IMG/VR virus record: IMGVR_UViG_3300032220_001761
Span: 65,134-129,133 of that record
DNA: 64,000 nt
Strand: one strand, 5' to 3'
Source of the DNA: a virus
In this document: positions 54,640 through 62,444 of the stretch, one piece after another
Position numbering within the stretch: the stretch's first letter is position 1
How the letters are laid out: the number at the start of each line of letters is the position of its first letter
The notes under the pieces: generated by a model
What the model saw: the letters and a program-made list of their open reading frames with translations, nothing else
Databases searched by the model: none
What the model was told of the DNA's origin: nothing
Program-made: the position numbers and the translations under genes

Positions 54640-55014
54640 TTAAAAACTGAAATCATGTTCAAGTACTTTACCCTCGTGTGCTGATAGCCACCATACAAGA
54701 TAAGCTGCCCCTGCATAGTAGTGGTTATCCTCAACATCGTTATTTTTTCCATGCAAACTAGATGTCCACCATTTATTGGGTTTAGCTAGGTCTTCTTTCA
54801 ATTGTTTGTGATCACCGATCTTTTTAAAAGACCTAATCGCAACTTTTACAACTTCTTCAGTTATAGCTTTACGAGATTTCTCTAAAGCTTTTTCTATAGG
54901 ATAGATGAAGATCTCCCTGTTATCATATCCTCCAGGAACACCCCCAACACTTAGATAATTTGTACCATTTTTGTTCGATACTTTAAAATTTTTTGTGTTT
55001 GCCCAGAAACTCAT
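54640..55014 (-). CDS. Hypothetical early protein with possible lost C-terminus
   Basis: 124 residues: MSFWANTKNFKVSNKNGTNY, VGGVPGGYDNREIFIYP, WWTSSLHGKNNDVED, AAYLVWWLSAHEGKVLEHDFSF. Stop TAA at 54640. Beyond it the same frame continues SIIAEWSRDYGDQ to a TAA at 54598, which looks like a genuine C-terminus. The TAA may be a recent nonsense change. No family recognised. Confidence 0.75.
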   Translation of the reverse strand: MSFWANTKNFKVSNKNGTNYLSVGGVPGGYDNREIFIYPIEKALEKSRKAITEEVVKVAIRSFKKIGDHKQLKEDLAKPNKWWTSSLHGKNNDVEDNHYYAGAAYLVWWLSAHEGKVLEHDFSF

Positions 55015-55042
55015 AATTATTTATTTTTTATTGGTTATGACG

Positions 55043-55080
55043 CTAATGTAGATAATTCTACTTGGATAAAAAAATGTTTT
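55043..55080 (-). promoter_or_regulatory. Early promoter
   Basis: AAACATTTTTTTATCC, GTAGAATTATCTAC, -7 TACATTAG. Confidence 0.85.
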
Positions 55081-55085
55081 TCAAA

Positions 55086-55370
55086 TTATTCTATAATAAT
55101 AAATGTAGTTTCTTCTTCACTAAGAACTTCTGTGTCAAGACCTATTGCTCTTAATATCGGAAGAAACACATGCGGATATTCAAGTATTGTTAGAAATCCA
55201 TTCTCTCTAAGATAGTCTGCTGTGAAGCCAATCCCCTCACCGTTTTCTTCAATTCCTACAGTAACAAATCCTCGATACTGTTGGTGGTTAGAATCAAACT
55301 GTGGATCGTTCTTAATTTGAAACAAAAAGTCAATTACCTTTTGTACTTCTTCTTTTTTTAGTTGTCTCAT
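55086..55370 (-). CDS. Hypothetical early protein
   Basis: 94 residues: MRQLKKEEVQKVIDFLFQIK, then GFVTVGIEENGEGIGFTADY and ILRAIGLDTEVLSEEETTFI. No family recognised. Confidence 0.75.
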   Translation of the reverse strand: MRQLKKEEVQKVIDFLFQIKNDPQFDSNHQQYRGFVTVGIEENGEGIGFTADYLRENGFLTILEYPHVFLPILRAIGLDTEVLSEEETTFIIIE

Positions 55371-55399
55371 AGTATTTATAATTATAATTGGTTATGACG

Positions 55400-55436
55400 C
55401 TAATTTAGAATATTCTACTTACATAAAAAAATGCTT
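55400..55436 (-). promoter_or_regulatory. Early promoter
   Basis: T7-run, GTAGAATATTCTA, -7 TAAATTAG; GAGGAACCCCCGCA 46 bp upstream. Confidence 0.8.
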
Positions 55437-55527
55437 TCCAATTATTTTTGAAGAAGATGCGAGATCACATCTGTCTGCGGGGGTTCCTCATCAGGTATCC
55501 AGGCCGGCCGGTTTTTTCCATTGGCCA

Positions 55528-55558
55528 CAAAAAAACCCAAGCTTAGGCTTGGGTTTTT
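55528..55558 (-). terminator. Terminator
   Basis: AAACCCAAGCC-TA-AGCTTGGGTTT then TTTTGTGG, after gene 55578-55979. Confidence 0.9.
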
Positions 55559-55577
55559 GATTTGATGGTTTGTGCTT

Positions 55578-55979
55578 TTAGTTTGCCGGCTCAACCAACT
55601 CTTTTGAAGTGGTGAAGAAGTTACGTTTTCCGCGACGTACTCGGTACAATGTGGCTTTACCTTTCTTACCCATTTCCTCAAAGGTGAGTTCTGTTCCGGG
55701 TTTAGCACATGAAGAGTTTACATCTTCAATACGCTGGTTCCAGTACAAGCGAACTGGGAAGCCAAATGTTTTGGTGAAAGACTCAGCCACAGATTCTGCG
55801 GTTGGTGCTGCTTCAGCCTTTTTGGTTTTCACTTTAGCTGGTTTGGTATCTACCGGTGCCTCATCAACTGGGCGACCAACCAATCCTGCTTTTTTGCGCT
55901 CACGGTATGCTTTGTCGTAAGCTGCTTTTTTTGCTTTTTTGTCCTCTGCTGACATAACTGAATTTTTTGAATTTTTCAT
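55578..55979 (-). CDS. Basic early protein with KPGTELTFEE domain
   Basis: 133 residues from MKNSKNSVMSAEDKKAKKAA. Basic first half (AYDKAYRERKKAGLVGRPVD, Lys/Ala/Thr-rich linker), then residues ~75-130 form a domain related to the protein at 49938-50159. The Lys-rich part suggests DNA or RNA binding. Function unknown. Confidence 0.78.
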   Translation of the reverse strand: MKNSKNSVMSAEDKKAKKAAYDKAYRERKKAGLVGRPVDEAPVDTKPAKVKTKKAEAAPTAESVAESFTKTFGFPVRLYWNQRIEDVNSSCAKPGTELTFEEMGKKGKATLYRVRRGKRNFFTTSKELVEPAN

Positions 55980-56021
55980 TTTACCTTTTTTTAAGTTAAA
56001 CTTTATTTTGATTAGACTTTG

Positions 56022-56060
56022 CAAACTTAGAAGAAACTATTTGAAGAAAAAAATGTTTTC
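56022..56060 (-). promoter_or_regulatory. Host-type promoter, variant
   Basis: Exact -7 TAAGTTTG and AAACATTTTTTTCTTC -33 region; the inverted repeat is degenerate (TAGTTTCTTCTA). Confidence 0.7.
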
Positions 56061-56080
56061 TGAAATATTCCAATTATTTT

Positions 56081-56350
56081 TTAGGAAACTCTTGGAGGAG
56101 GGACTGGACCTGCAGGCTTCATCAAGTCATCAAATTCCTCTTCAGTTAAGAGTGTAACTTTACACCAGTTCTGTTCCCATTCTGCGCAATACTCTTCTTT
56201 AATGTACGCAATTGCATCCTCACTAGATTCATCCTCCTGTATCACCTCAAGAACGTCCTGTTCGGTGATTTCAAAATCCTCAACTTTAACTCCCCCTGGA
56301 AGATAAGCTTCTGGTCCTGTGATAATTGCTTTGAATTTTAAAGTATCCAT
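56081..56350 (-). CDS. Acidic hypothetical early protein
   Basis: 89 residues: MDTLKFKAIITGPEAYLPGG, DVLEVIQEDESSEDAIAYIK, EQNWCKVTLLTEEEFDDLMK, Pro-rich end. No family recognised. Confidence 0.75.
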   Translation of the reverse strand: MDTLKFKAIITGPEAYLPGGVKVEDFEITEQDVLEVIQEDESSEDAIAYIKEEYCAEWEQNWCKVTLLTEEEFDDLMKPAGPVPPPRVS

Positions 56351-56370
56351 TTTTTAGTTGATTAGTGCCG

Positions 56371-56409
56371 CTAATATAGATTATTCCACTTAGATAAAAA
56401 AATGTTTTC
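56371..56409 (-). promoter_or_regulatory. Early promoter
   Basis: AAACATTTTTTTATC, GTGGAATAATCTA, -7 TATATTAG. Confidence 0.8.
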
Positions 56410-56427
56410 TAAAAAATTTCAAAACTG

Positions 56428-56919
56428 TTAATCACACTCGAAATTCCCTCCAACCTCTTGTGGTGCTCCTTCAAGAGATGCGAGTTGGTTACCATAGCAC
56501 TCGAAATCCCCTCCAACCTTTTGCGGTGCTCCTTCAAGAGATGTGAGTTGGTTATAAACACACACGAAATCCTCTCCAACCTCTTGTGGTGCTCCTTCAA
56601 GAGATGTGAGTTTGTTATGTCCGCACTTGTAATTCTTTCCAACCTTTTGTGGTGCTCCTATAAGAGATGTGAGTTGGTTACTATTGCAAGCGAAATTCCC
56701 TCCAACCTCTTGTGGTGCTCCTTCAAGAGATGTGAGTTTGTTATGACTGCAATAGAAAGATCCAGATATTTTGCCAAACTTAATCTTTCTAAAACTTTTT
56801 AAATTCGTATAGGTACAAGTAAAATGTCCCTCTACATCAACAAGCCCTTTAGAATTTAATTCCCAAGTTCCATGAACATTATTATTAAGAAAATTGGTTT
56901 GTGCTTTAGTTAATTTCAT
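56428..56919 (-). CDS. LTSLEGAPQ-repeat (LRR-like) protein
   Basis: 163 residues. After ~55 residues (MKLTKAQTNFLNNNVHGTWE, FRKIKFGKISGSFYCSHN) come five repeats of 20 residues with core KLTSLEGAPQEVGGNF-x-C. Such repeats are common in phages and mimivirus-type viruses; possible protein-protein interaction scaffold. The repetitive DNA leaves long open frames in other readings too. Confidence 0.85.
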   Translation of the reverse strand: MKLTKAQTNFLNNNVHGTWELNSKGLVDVEGHFTCTYTNLKSFRKIKFGKISGSFYCSHNKLTSLEGAPQEVGGNFACNSNQLTSLIGAPQKVGKNYKCGHNKLTSLEGAPQEVGEDFVCVYNQLTSLEGAPQKVGGDFECYGNQLASLEGAPQEVGGNFECD

Positions 56920-56957
56920 AAGTATAAGTATAAGGTATAAGTATAATTGTTATGTCG

Positions 56958-56994
56958 CTAATATAGAATATTCCACATGGATAAAAAATGTTTT
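56958..56994 (-). promoter_or_regulatory. Early promoter
   Basis: AAACATTTTTTATCC, GTGGAATATTCTA, -7 TATATTAG; GAGGAACCCCCGCATGACAG 43 bp upstream. Confidence 0.8.
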
Positions 56995-57082
56995 CAGAAA
57001 AATAAACCTATAGGTTGATTCACATCTGTCATGCGGGGGTTCCTCAGTGCGTCGGAGGAGAGCTTCACACAAAACCTTAGCA

Positions 57083-57110
57083 CACAAAAAAAGGAGCCGA
57101 AGCTCCTTTC
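57083..57110 (-). terminator. Terminator
   Basis: AAAGGAGC-TTCG-GCTCCTTT then TTTTGTGTG, after gene 57128-57847. Confidence 0.9.
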
Positions 57111-57127
57111 CGTTTTCAGATTCATTT

Positions 57128-57847
57128 TTAATCCCACCACCAAATAAGTTCAACTGAGAAGTATGTTCCGCTATCATCATGTTGAGTAACATCAATTCTC
57201 ACACTGTCAGCCTTGATAGACTTTCCCTTAGGTTCCCAATGTTCTTTAAAGAAAGCCTGAACTCTCTCCAGGTCTTTCTTATCAATAAATTCGTAATTTA
57301 AAATAACATACTCACATCGATGATTGGTTTTCCAACTGTGCATCGTGTAGCCTGTATTTGGGTTGTTAACCCCGTAATCCCTACGCGGAGCAAGACTGTC
57401 AATTTTAGAAACTGCTGCTCCAACATTGCTATGATTGAAATCGTTCCAAGAACCTCCAGCTGAAAGATATCCTCTAAGACGCTGAGCATCCAACTCAATG
57501 AAACCTCCGAATCCTAACTCACTCTGAGCTTTGTATATCTTATAGCCCAATTCATAGTAAAGATCTTTAGTCTTTGACAACATCTTGTTGTGATGATTCT
57601 TGTATTTCTCTTTCAAAGAAACAAAAAGCTCGTTGGCATTTTCCTCTGTGATTGATGAATGCTCAAACACTTCAGTAGGTTTTTCATAACAACGTGTGTC
57701 AACACCAGGGAAGCAATGTGCGAATCCCATTGAAACCATAACATTCCAAACCACTCCTCTTTTGGTTTCAAAAGGAAGCTCGTTGAAAAGATCTGGTGTA
57801 AGATTTGGGTTTACTGACCCGTTGATAATTGGCTGAATAGATTCCAT
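57128..57847 (-). CDS. Hypothetical early protein
   Basis: 239 residues: PFETKRGVVWNVMVSMGFAH, CYEKPTEVFEHSSITEENAN, GSWNDFNHSNVGAAVSKIDS, ends FSVELIWWWD. One of the larger early proteins; no family recognised. Confidence 0.82.
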   Translation of the reverse strand: MESIQPIINGSVNPNLTPDLFNELPFETKRGVVWNVMVSMGFAHCFPGVDTRCYEKPTEVFEHSSITEENANELFVSLKEKYKNHHNKMLSKTKDLYYELGYKIYKAQSELGFGGFIELDAQRLRGYLSAGGSWNDFNHSNVGAAVSKIDSLAPRRDYGVNNPNTGYTMHSWKTNHRCEYVILNYEFIDKKDLERVQAFFKEHWEPKGKSIKADSVRIDVTQHDDSGTYFSVELIWWWD

Positions 57848-57874
57848 TTCTTTTTTTTTAATTGGTTAGTGTCG

Positions 57875-57912
57875 CTAATGTAGAAACTTCTACTTGGATA
57901 AAAAAATGTTTT
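57875..57912 (-). promoter_or_regulatory. Early promoter
   Basis: AAACATTTTTTTATCC, GTAGAAGTTTCTAC, -7 TACATTAG. Confidence 0.85.
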
Positions 57913-58019
57913 CTGAAAAATATTGTTTAATGTTTATCACTCAACTTTAAACGGTGATTACTCACCCCGAGGGGGTTCCCCGGTTAAATACGCCTGTTGG
58001 TATCCGGAAAACACCAACA

Positions 58020-58050
58020 ACAAAAAACCCAGGATTTCTCCTGGGCTTCT
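58020..58050 (-). terminator. Terminator
   Basis: AGCCCAGG-AGAAAT-CCTGGGTT then TTTTGTTG, after gene 58074-58472. Confidence 0.85.
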
Positions 58051-58073
58051 TGATAACCAACAAAAATAAATTA

Positions 58074-58472
58074 TTATGCTAAGTCTTGCAATATATTCTG
58101 TAGACTCCTTCTTGTATTAGAAAGCATCTCCTGCTCCATTTTTTTTCTCTTGTTTTCTAAAACCCTCTTGAATTTCATAGTGAGCTTATTGTGTATCTTT
58201 TCATTCAACAGAATGTGATACTCATATTTGCCATTGATAATCCTTAGGTCTGTTCCATCCATTATGATGAATATGTCATCTGAATGAACGTAGTAGGTCA
58301 AAGAAAGAGGAGCCATCAATAATTCAACATCCGGTTTAAGTAGGGATCTTTCAAATATTTTAATAGCCAATTCTTGTGTTTCTGTTATTACTGGAGGTGG
58401 GACAAAATCAAACCTTTTAAGAGTATTTCCCGCTCCTAATAAAAACCTATAGAATTTTCTTTTGATGCTCAT
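58074..58472 (-). CDS. Hypothetical early protein
   Basis: 132 residues: MSIKRKFYRFLLGAGNTLKR, TYYVHSDDIFIIMDGTDLRI, NGKYEYHILLNEKIHNKLTM, C-terminal charged helix. No family recognised. Confidence 0.75.
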   Translation of the reverse strand: MSIKRKFYRFLLGAGNTLKRFDFVPPPVITETQELAIKIFERSLLKPDVELLMAPLSLTYYVHSDDIFIIMDGTDLRIINGKYEYHILLNEKIHNKLTMKFKRVLENKRKKMEQEMLSNTRRSLQNILQDLA

Positions 58473-58508
58473 GTCTATTTTTTTACAGATGGTTATGAAA
58501 AGGTTTCT

Positions 58509-59006
58509 TTAATTTATTAATTTGTCCCATCTTTCCTTTAGCTCAGCAAACTCTAAAGGATCCTCAGAGCATTTTTTAGCCACACGAATTAGATTTTTGA
58601 ATTTGCCATTCAATAGTTCTGAAGCATCTTGTTGAGTTGCATCAACTATCAAGTTAATAAATCTAGCCAACCAAAGATCCTGTAGGTCTCCGTCATTCCA
58701 AAGCATAAACTGAATCTCTTCTTCAGTAAGTAATGGCATTCCTGGAATCTCCATAAGAGAATTCGCATCTACGGAAATTAATGAATCAGATGTAATAGAA
58801 CGCCACTCATTAATTTCAATATCGAAATAAGGTGTACCCTTAGTTGCCTTTACTCCTCCTTTAGGATGTAAGCCCTCAGGGATCATGTCTAACCTTGACG
58901 TTCCTTTTGCCTCTCTTATGCTACCGTCTTTTTTGGTGTATTCAAATTTAAGCTCACCATGCTTAATCTTCTCCTCGAACGATTTGTGTGTTACATTCAA
59001 CTTCAT
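58509..59006 (-). CDS. WYL_2/DUF2693-like protein with C-terminal helical extension
   Basis: 165 residues. Residues ~15-85 repeat the pattern of 47802-48050: LKFEYTKKDGSIREAKGTSR, LHPKGGVKATKGTPYFDIEI, EWRSITSDSLISVDA. Residues ~90-165 are helical (LLTEEEIQFMLWNDGD, ELKERWDKLIN). TGATG overlap with the upstream small gene. Confidence 0.8.
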   Translation of the reverse strand: MKLNVTHKSFEEKIKHGELKFEYTKKDGSIREAKGTSRLDMIPEGLHPKGGVKATKGTPYFDIEINEWRSITSDSLISVDANSLMEIPGMPLLTEEEIQFMLWNDGDLQDLWLARFINLIVDATQQDASELLNGKFKNLIRVAKKCSEDPLEFAELKERWDKLIN

Positions 59007-59164
59007 CAGTACTCTATTAATTGCTTTCTGTGCTTTGGTTTTTTGTTCTTCTTTAATTCAACTACTCGAGGTTTAAAACGGCCGTCATAAAATCCAGCCA
59101 TTTTAGCTTCTTCACGCTGTGATGCCTTGTACATGTTGAATAATATTTTACCGCTCTTTTTCAT
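59006..59164 (-). CDS. Small basic protein (52 residues)
   Basis: MKKSGKILFNMYKASQREEA, then KMAGFYDGRFKPRVVELKKN and a Lys/His-rich end; stop TGA overlaps the next ATG. Clear coding character; promoter with TATATTTG just upstream. Confidence 0.7.
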   Translation of the reverse strand: MKKSGKILFNMYKASQREEAKMAGFYDGRFKPRVVELKKNKKPKHRKQLIEY

Positions 59165-59169
59165 GTCCA

Positions 59170-59205
59170 CAAATATATTTAGAATTTTCTAAAAATAAAA
59201 ATATT
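59170..59205 (-). promoter_or_regulatory. Host-type promoter, variant
   Basis: -7 TATATTTG, TAGAAAATTCTAAA-type repeat; weaker -33 T-run. Confidence 0.6.
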
Positions 59206-59317
59206 TATGCCTGAAAAAATTAACCACGTTTTGAACATCCTGTCGGGGGTTCCCCAAAAATGCTAGCATAAAACCGGATGATATAATCCGAGTTCGGGGG
59301 TTCCATGGAGGGTATCA

Positions 59318-59710
59318 TCAGTGGAAAGGATCTAAATCAGGATTTGGTATCTGTTCCCAGAACTTCTTAGCGTTTGGTAGACCCTGTAAAATACCAATCT
59401 CATTATTACGATCTTTAAGAACTATCAGAGCATCTATATTTTGACCATCATCTAATAATTCTTTTATCTCGTTAGCAACTTCATTTGTAACTTTTGCTTG
59501 GTAAACAACGGTTCTTCTTTGTGAGTTATGATAAGCACTCATGTACATACCGTTTACCATGTTGTTTCTTTCCTTCTTATTCTTATCAGCATCATCTTCG
59601 CCGAAGATAAGAATGTCTGTAAATGAGTGTTTACCCACCACAGGATCTGGAATGAAGCTAACTAATCCGTGGCAATCAGCCAATCCTAAGTATGTTTCTA
59701 GTTGTTGCAT
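59318..59710 (-). CDS. Hypothetical early protein
   Basis: 130 residues: MQQLETYLGLADCHGLVSFI, NGMYMSAYHNSQRRTVVYQA, VTNEVANEIKELLDDGQNID. A GATAAATA late-like box lies 11 nt before the ATG. No family recognised. Confidence 0.75.
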   Translation of the reverse strand: MQQLETYLGLADCHGLVSFIPDPVVGKHSFTDILIFGEDDADKNKKERNNMVNGMYMSAYHNSQRRTVVYQAKVTNEVANEIKELLDDGQNIDALIVLKDRNNEIGILQGLPNAKKFWEQIPNPDLDPFH

Positions 59711-59721
59711 AGTTTATTATG

Positions 59722-59729
59722 TATTTATC
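59722..59729 (-). promoter_or_regulatory. Late-type box GATAAATA
   Basis: Minus strand, 11 nt before the ATG at 59710. Confidence 0.45.
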
Positions 59730-59732
59730 CCT

Positions 59733-59775
59733 CACGTACGCACGTACATACGCGGGGTCCCTCGGGCGCCCCCTC
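59733..59775. repeat. CGTACGCACG repeat element, copy 4
   Basis: CACGTACGCACGTACATACG then CGGGGTCCCTCGGGCGCCCC; overlaps the 3' end of the gene at 59776 only at its edge. Confidence 0.75.
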
Positions 59776-59994
59776 TTATTTACCTATCCTGAATGATTCT
59801 ATTTTTTCTTTCATCTCTGATATTAGTGACAAAGACTTCGAAAGATCATCAGGATGAATCTTCTTTCTTTTAACTAGATCGTTCAGGATATCTCCGGGAT
59901 CCTGTCTATGGTAAAGACGATCTATAATTTCATCCCAAGGAAGCAATGTCTGGTTCTGATTCTGATTCTTCGTCATATTCGTATTCGTATTCAT
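59776..59994 (-). CDS. Small protein overlapping the neighbour
   Basis: 72 residues (66 from the ATG at 59976): Asn/Gln/Thr-rich start, then LLPWDEIIDRLYHRQDPGDI and IHPDDLSKSLSLISEMKEKI. Its first 47-65 nt overlap the acidic end of the upstream gene in a different frame. Confidence 0.68.
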   Translation of the reverse strand: MNTNTNMTKNQNQNQTLLPWDEIIDRLYHRQDPGDILNDLVKRKKIHPDDLSKSLSLISEMKEKIESFRIGK

Positions 59995-60190
59995 TATTAT
60001 CTATTATAGTAAATTCTGAAGGGATTATTTCCTTAATGTCTGATATCTTGTGGTTTACGAACACGCTCTTACTAGGATACCATATTTTTAACATGAGATA
60101 TCCAAGTTCGGTAACATAAGCTATCGGTGCTCCTCTATATCCGAGGATCCCCCGACCGTTTGGGGTATTGATTTCGATTTCTGTACTCAT
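59930..60190 (-). CDS. Hypothetical protein
   Basis: 86 residues from MSTEIEINTPNGRGILGYRG; GATAAATA lies exactly 5 nt before this ATG, which supports it over the ATG at 60214. Ends in a Glu/Tyr/Ser low-complexity tail (EYEYEYDEESESEPD). Function unknown. Confidence 0.75.
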   Translation of the reverse strand: MSTEIEINTPNGRGILGYRGAPIAYVTELGYLMLKIWYPSKSVFVNHKISDIKEIIPSEFTIIDNNEYEYEYDEESESEPDIASLG

Positions 60191-60195
60191 ACATT

Positions 60196-60203
60196 TATTT
60201 ATC
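60196..60203 (-). promoter_or_regulatory. Late-type promoter box GATAAATA
   Basis: Exactly 5 nt before the ATG at 60190; close to the T4 late box TATAAATA. Confidence 0.6.
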
Positions 60204-60213
60204 CCAGAACCCA

Positions 60214-60247
60214 CAAAAAAAAGCCTAACCGAAGTCAGGCTTTTTTG
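60214..60247 (-). terminator. Terminator
   Basis: AAGCCTGAC-TTCG-GTTAGGCTT then TTTTTTGTGGG, after gene 60268-61368. Confidence 0.9.
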
Positions 60248-60267
60248 AAAGACATAAATTTGTTTTC

Positions 60268-61368
60268 TTAGTTGAAAGGAGATAGGATGATGTTCTCCAT
60301 ATCGTAGGTACCTGACATGATCTTACCGGCTTCTTTTTGGATAACTCTTCGGTCATCTTCTGAAACCTTAAATACGCTGTCGTGAGTTGCGAAGTGTGTT
60401 AGTCCATTAACCATGTCCCAAACAGTTGTACCAGTTTTAGCGTTCTTCTTTTTGTCAGCATTCATGAGACTAGGAATGATACCGAAGTCAATGAACTTCT
60501 TGTCTGTTTCTTGGATAGGTACCCATTTACCAATCTCATCCTTCTTAGCTCCAGAGTGTCCAATGATCAACTCTGCTGCTGCTTCAAGTTCAGCGTAGCT
60601 GCAATTAGTTGTCATTGCTTTTTTTACTCGCTCTTCAAAAGAGAATGGTTTGTAGTTTCTTTTCTCCAAAGCTCCTAGGTGAGTTCTAAGTTCCTCCATG
60701 TAAGAAGGTCCTAAGCCTTTAAGCTTATAAGACTCTCCAAAGCTTTCACCGATCATTCCATTGAGACAAACCAAACGGTTCATGTAAGGTGAAACGATGA
60801 TGCCTTTATCGAGAGAGTTTGATAGAGTGATTCCTCCTTGGAAGAATTCGTCTTTGAAATCACCGATCTGAAATCCTGCATTAGGATTAAAGCAATTGAT
60901 AGTGATACCACCATCATTGGGGTTGATTGAGAAGTCACGTACCAAAAGGTTGTGATCATCGATGATGTCATTTGCAACACCGAAGAAAGTACCATTAGAA
61001 ACGTACTGACTATCACGCTTCAAAAAGCCGATGATCTGTTTTTCTTTAGGGTTAGCAACGATGGTGATTGTGCTCATGCCTTGTTGGATAAGAGCACTCT
61101 TCATTTTGTTAACAATGCTGCTGGTTGCTTCTTCCCCGAAGAACTTATCCACTCGTCCTTGGAATTGGATAGGCACTCCAAGGATTTTTGCCAACTGCGA
61201 GAAAGCCTGGCGGTTCATAGCAATTGGTTTATCCTTGATGTGGATTACACCGGTATTGACAATTCGAATATCCCCGAGTGGAACTGTTTTCCTAATCGGT
61301 TGGACTTTGAGAGCTTGAGCCATACGAGCGTCGTAGACTTGCTGTGATAAGGTTTGAACTGCTGCCAT
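60268..61368 (-). CDS. DUF932-like protein
   Basis: 366 residues. FSQLAKILGVPIQFQGRVD, FLKRDSQYVSNGTFFGVANDI, IIVSPYMNRLVCLNGMIG and TTVWDMVNGLTHFATHDS follow the DUF932 (phage/plasmid-like TIGR03299) pattern of segments. Function of the family is not established; often encoded near recombination or anti-restriction genes. Single-gene unit with promoter TAAATTTG. Confidence 0.82.
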   Translation of the reverse strand: MAAVQTLSQQVYDARMAQALKVQPIRKTVPLGDIRIVNTGVIHIKDKPIAMNRQAFSQLAKILGVPIQFQGRVDKFFGEEATSSIVNKMKSALIQQGMSTITIVANPKEKQIIGFLKRDSQYVSNGTFFGVANDIIDDHNLLVRDFSINPNDGGITINCFNPNAGFQIGDFKDEFFQGGITLSNSLDKGIIVSPYMNRLVCLNGMIGESFGESYKLKGLGPSYMEELRTHLGALEKRNYKPFSFEERVKKAMTTNCSYAELEAAAELIIGHSGAKKDEIGKWVPIQETDKKFIDFGIIPSLMNADKKKNAKTGTTVWDMVNGLTHFATHDSVFKVSEDDRRVIQKEAGKIMSGTYDMENIILSPFN

Positions 61369-61393
61369 TTTATTTTTTATTTTATTGGTTTTA

Positions 61394-61430
61394 CAAATTT
61401 AAGAAATACTCTTTGAGATAAAAAATGAAA
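61394..61430 (-). promoter_or_regulatory. Host-type promoter, variant
   Basis: Exact -7 TAAATTTG; inverted repeat degenerate; -33 TTTTTATC. Confidence 0.65.
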
Positions 61431-61436
61431 AGGAAA

Positions 61437-61470
61437 ACCTGGGATCCACTGAACCAGTTTCACCCAGGCA
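61437..61470 (-). terminator. Terminator
   Basis: CCTGGGTG-loop-ATCCCAGG then TTTTCC, after the RadA-like gene; partly imperfect stem. Confidence 0.65.
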
Positions 61471-61481
61471 CCCACACATCT

Positions 61482-62444
61482 TTATTCGTCCTCGAATTTA
61501 TCCTCCACCATTCCAAATGCTGCATCAAATCCGGATGACTCTTTTCTAAGTTCTTCTTTCTCACTCTCAAGCACCTGACGAGCAGCTTCATCCAATTCAT
61601 ATCTGGTTGAGTCATACCTAACGTCTCCAGTTGCTGAAAGGTCAAAGAACATACGCTTATTCACTTCACCTCTACGATTCTTAGTGAAGGTAACATATCT
61701 TGTTCCGTCTTCTTCGAAACGTACCTCCATCATACCAGTGGTGTTGTGCTTAAGCTTGTTTGATCCAACAAAGCTACCTCCTTTGTTAACCTGTTGGATA
61801 CACAGGAAGCTCGTATATAAACTCTTCTCGTTCTTACCAGAGTTATTGTTACGCATTTGATCAATCAACCATTTCTCAGTGGCTCCGGTAGTCATACCAT
61901 TGGCTTCCTTTACTGTATCCTGCACCTCAACGAAGGAGTCAATTAATACGATGTCATATCCCCTGTTAAGCATATGCTCAACTATAAGCTTAGGGTTCTG
62001 ATCCAAATACTCTCCAAGGAAAAGAATGTCGATTGTACCGAACTTAGGGTAACGCTTCACGTAACCATATAAATCGATACGATCCATTTCAGCAGAGATG
62101 AAAAGAACTGAAGCTCCAGAGGTTTGTAGATCAGATAGGATATCCATCGCAACCGTACTCTTACCTACACCTGGGTCTCCAACCATCATAAAGTTAGTAG
62201 CCCTAGGAAACCCACCAGCGGTGGACAAAAGGGTATCAATGGGCTTACCCGTCTTGATCGGCTCAAAGAGCTTAGGATCAAAGGTTAAGTCCTCCATCTT
62301 GACACATTCAGGAAGAACGGTTAATACTTCAGGCTGGGACATCTGTACCCCTGCCGCAAGGCGCTTAGCCTCGAATGATTTGCGAACGCTCTCGGCTATC
62401 TTTGCTTTAGCCTCTTCGCTCATTGGTTTACGATTTGTACTCAT
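61482..62444 (-). CDS. RadA/RecA-like ATPase
   Basis: 320 residues. TNFMMVGDPGVGKSTVAMDIL (Walker A), GYDIVLIDSFVEVQ (Walker B), VLFISAEMDRIDLYGYVKR and FLCIQQVNKGGSFVGSNKLKH (RadA KNRFG-like/sensor region) identify a RecA-fold ATPase of the RadA/Sms or phage replicative-recombination type. No Zn finger or Lon-like C-domain; C-terminus is Glu/Lys-rich. Role in recombination or replication is expected. Early promoter with TACATTAG. Confidence 0.9.
   Translation of the reverse strand: MSTNRKPMSEEAKAKIAESVRKSFEAKRLAAGVQMSQPEVLTVLPECVKMEDLTFDPKLFEPIKTGKPIDTLLSTAGGFPRATNFMMVGDPGVGKSTVAMDILSDLQTSGASVLFISAEMDRIDLYGYVKRYPKFGTIDILFLGEYLDQNPKLIVEHMLNRGYDIVLIDSFVEVQDTVKEANGMTTGATEKWLIDQMRNNNSGKNEKSLYTSFLCIQQVNKGGSFVGSNKLKHNTTGMMEVRFEEDGTRYVTFTKNRRGEVNKRMFFDLSATGDVRYDSTRYELDEAARQVLESEKEELRKESSGFDAAFGMVEDKFEDE

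Noticed and set aside
54600-54640. tRNA-like piece (GCTGAGTGGTCTAGAG) on the minus strand
   Set aside because: No acceptor or T arm; the same bases read as a protein C-terminus in frame with the preceding gene.
56458-56802. Plus-strand frame of 114 codons opposite the LTSLEGAPQ gene
   Set aside because: It is the antisense of the repeats (WCSFKRCEL pattern) and has no promoter.
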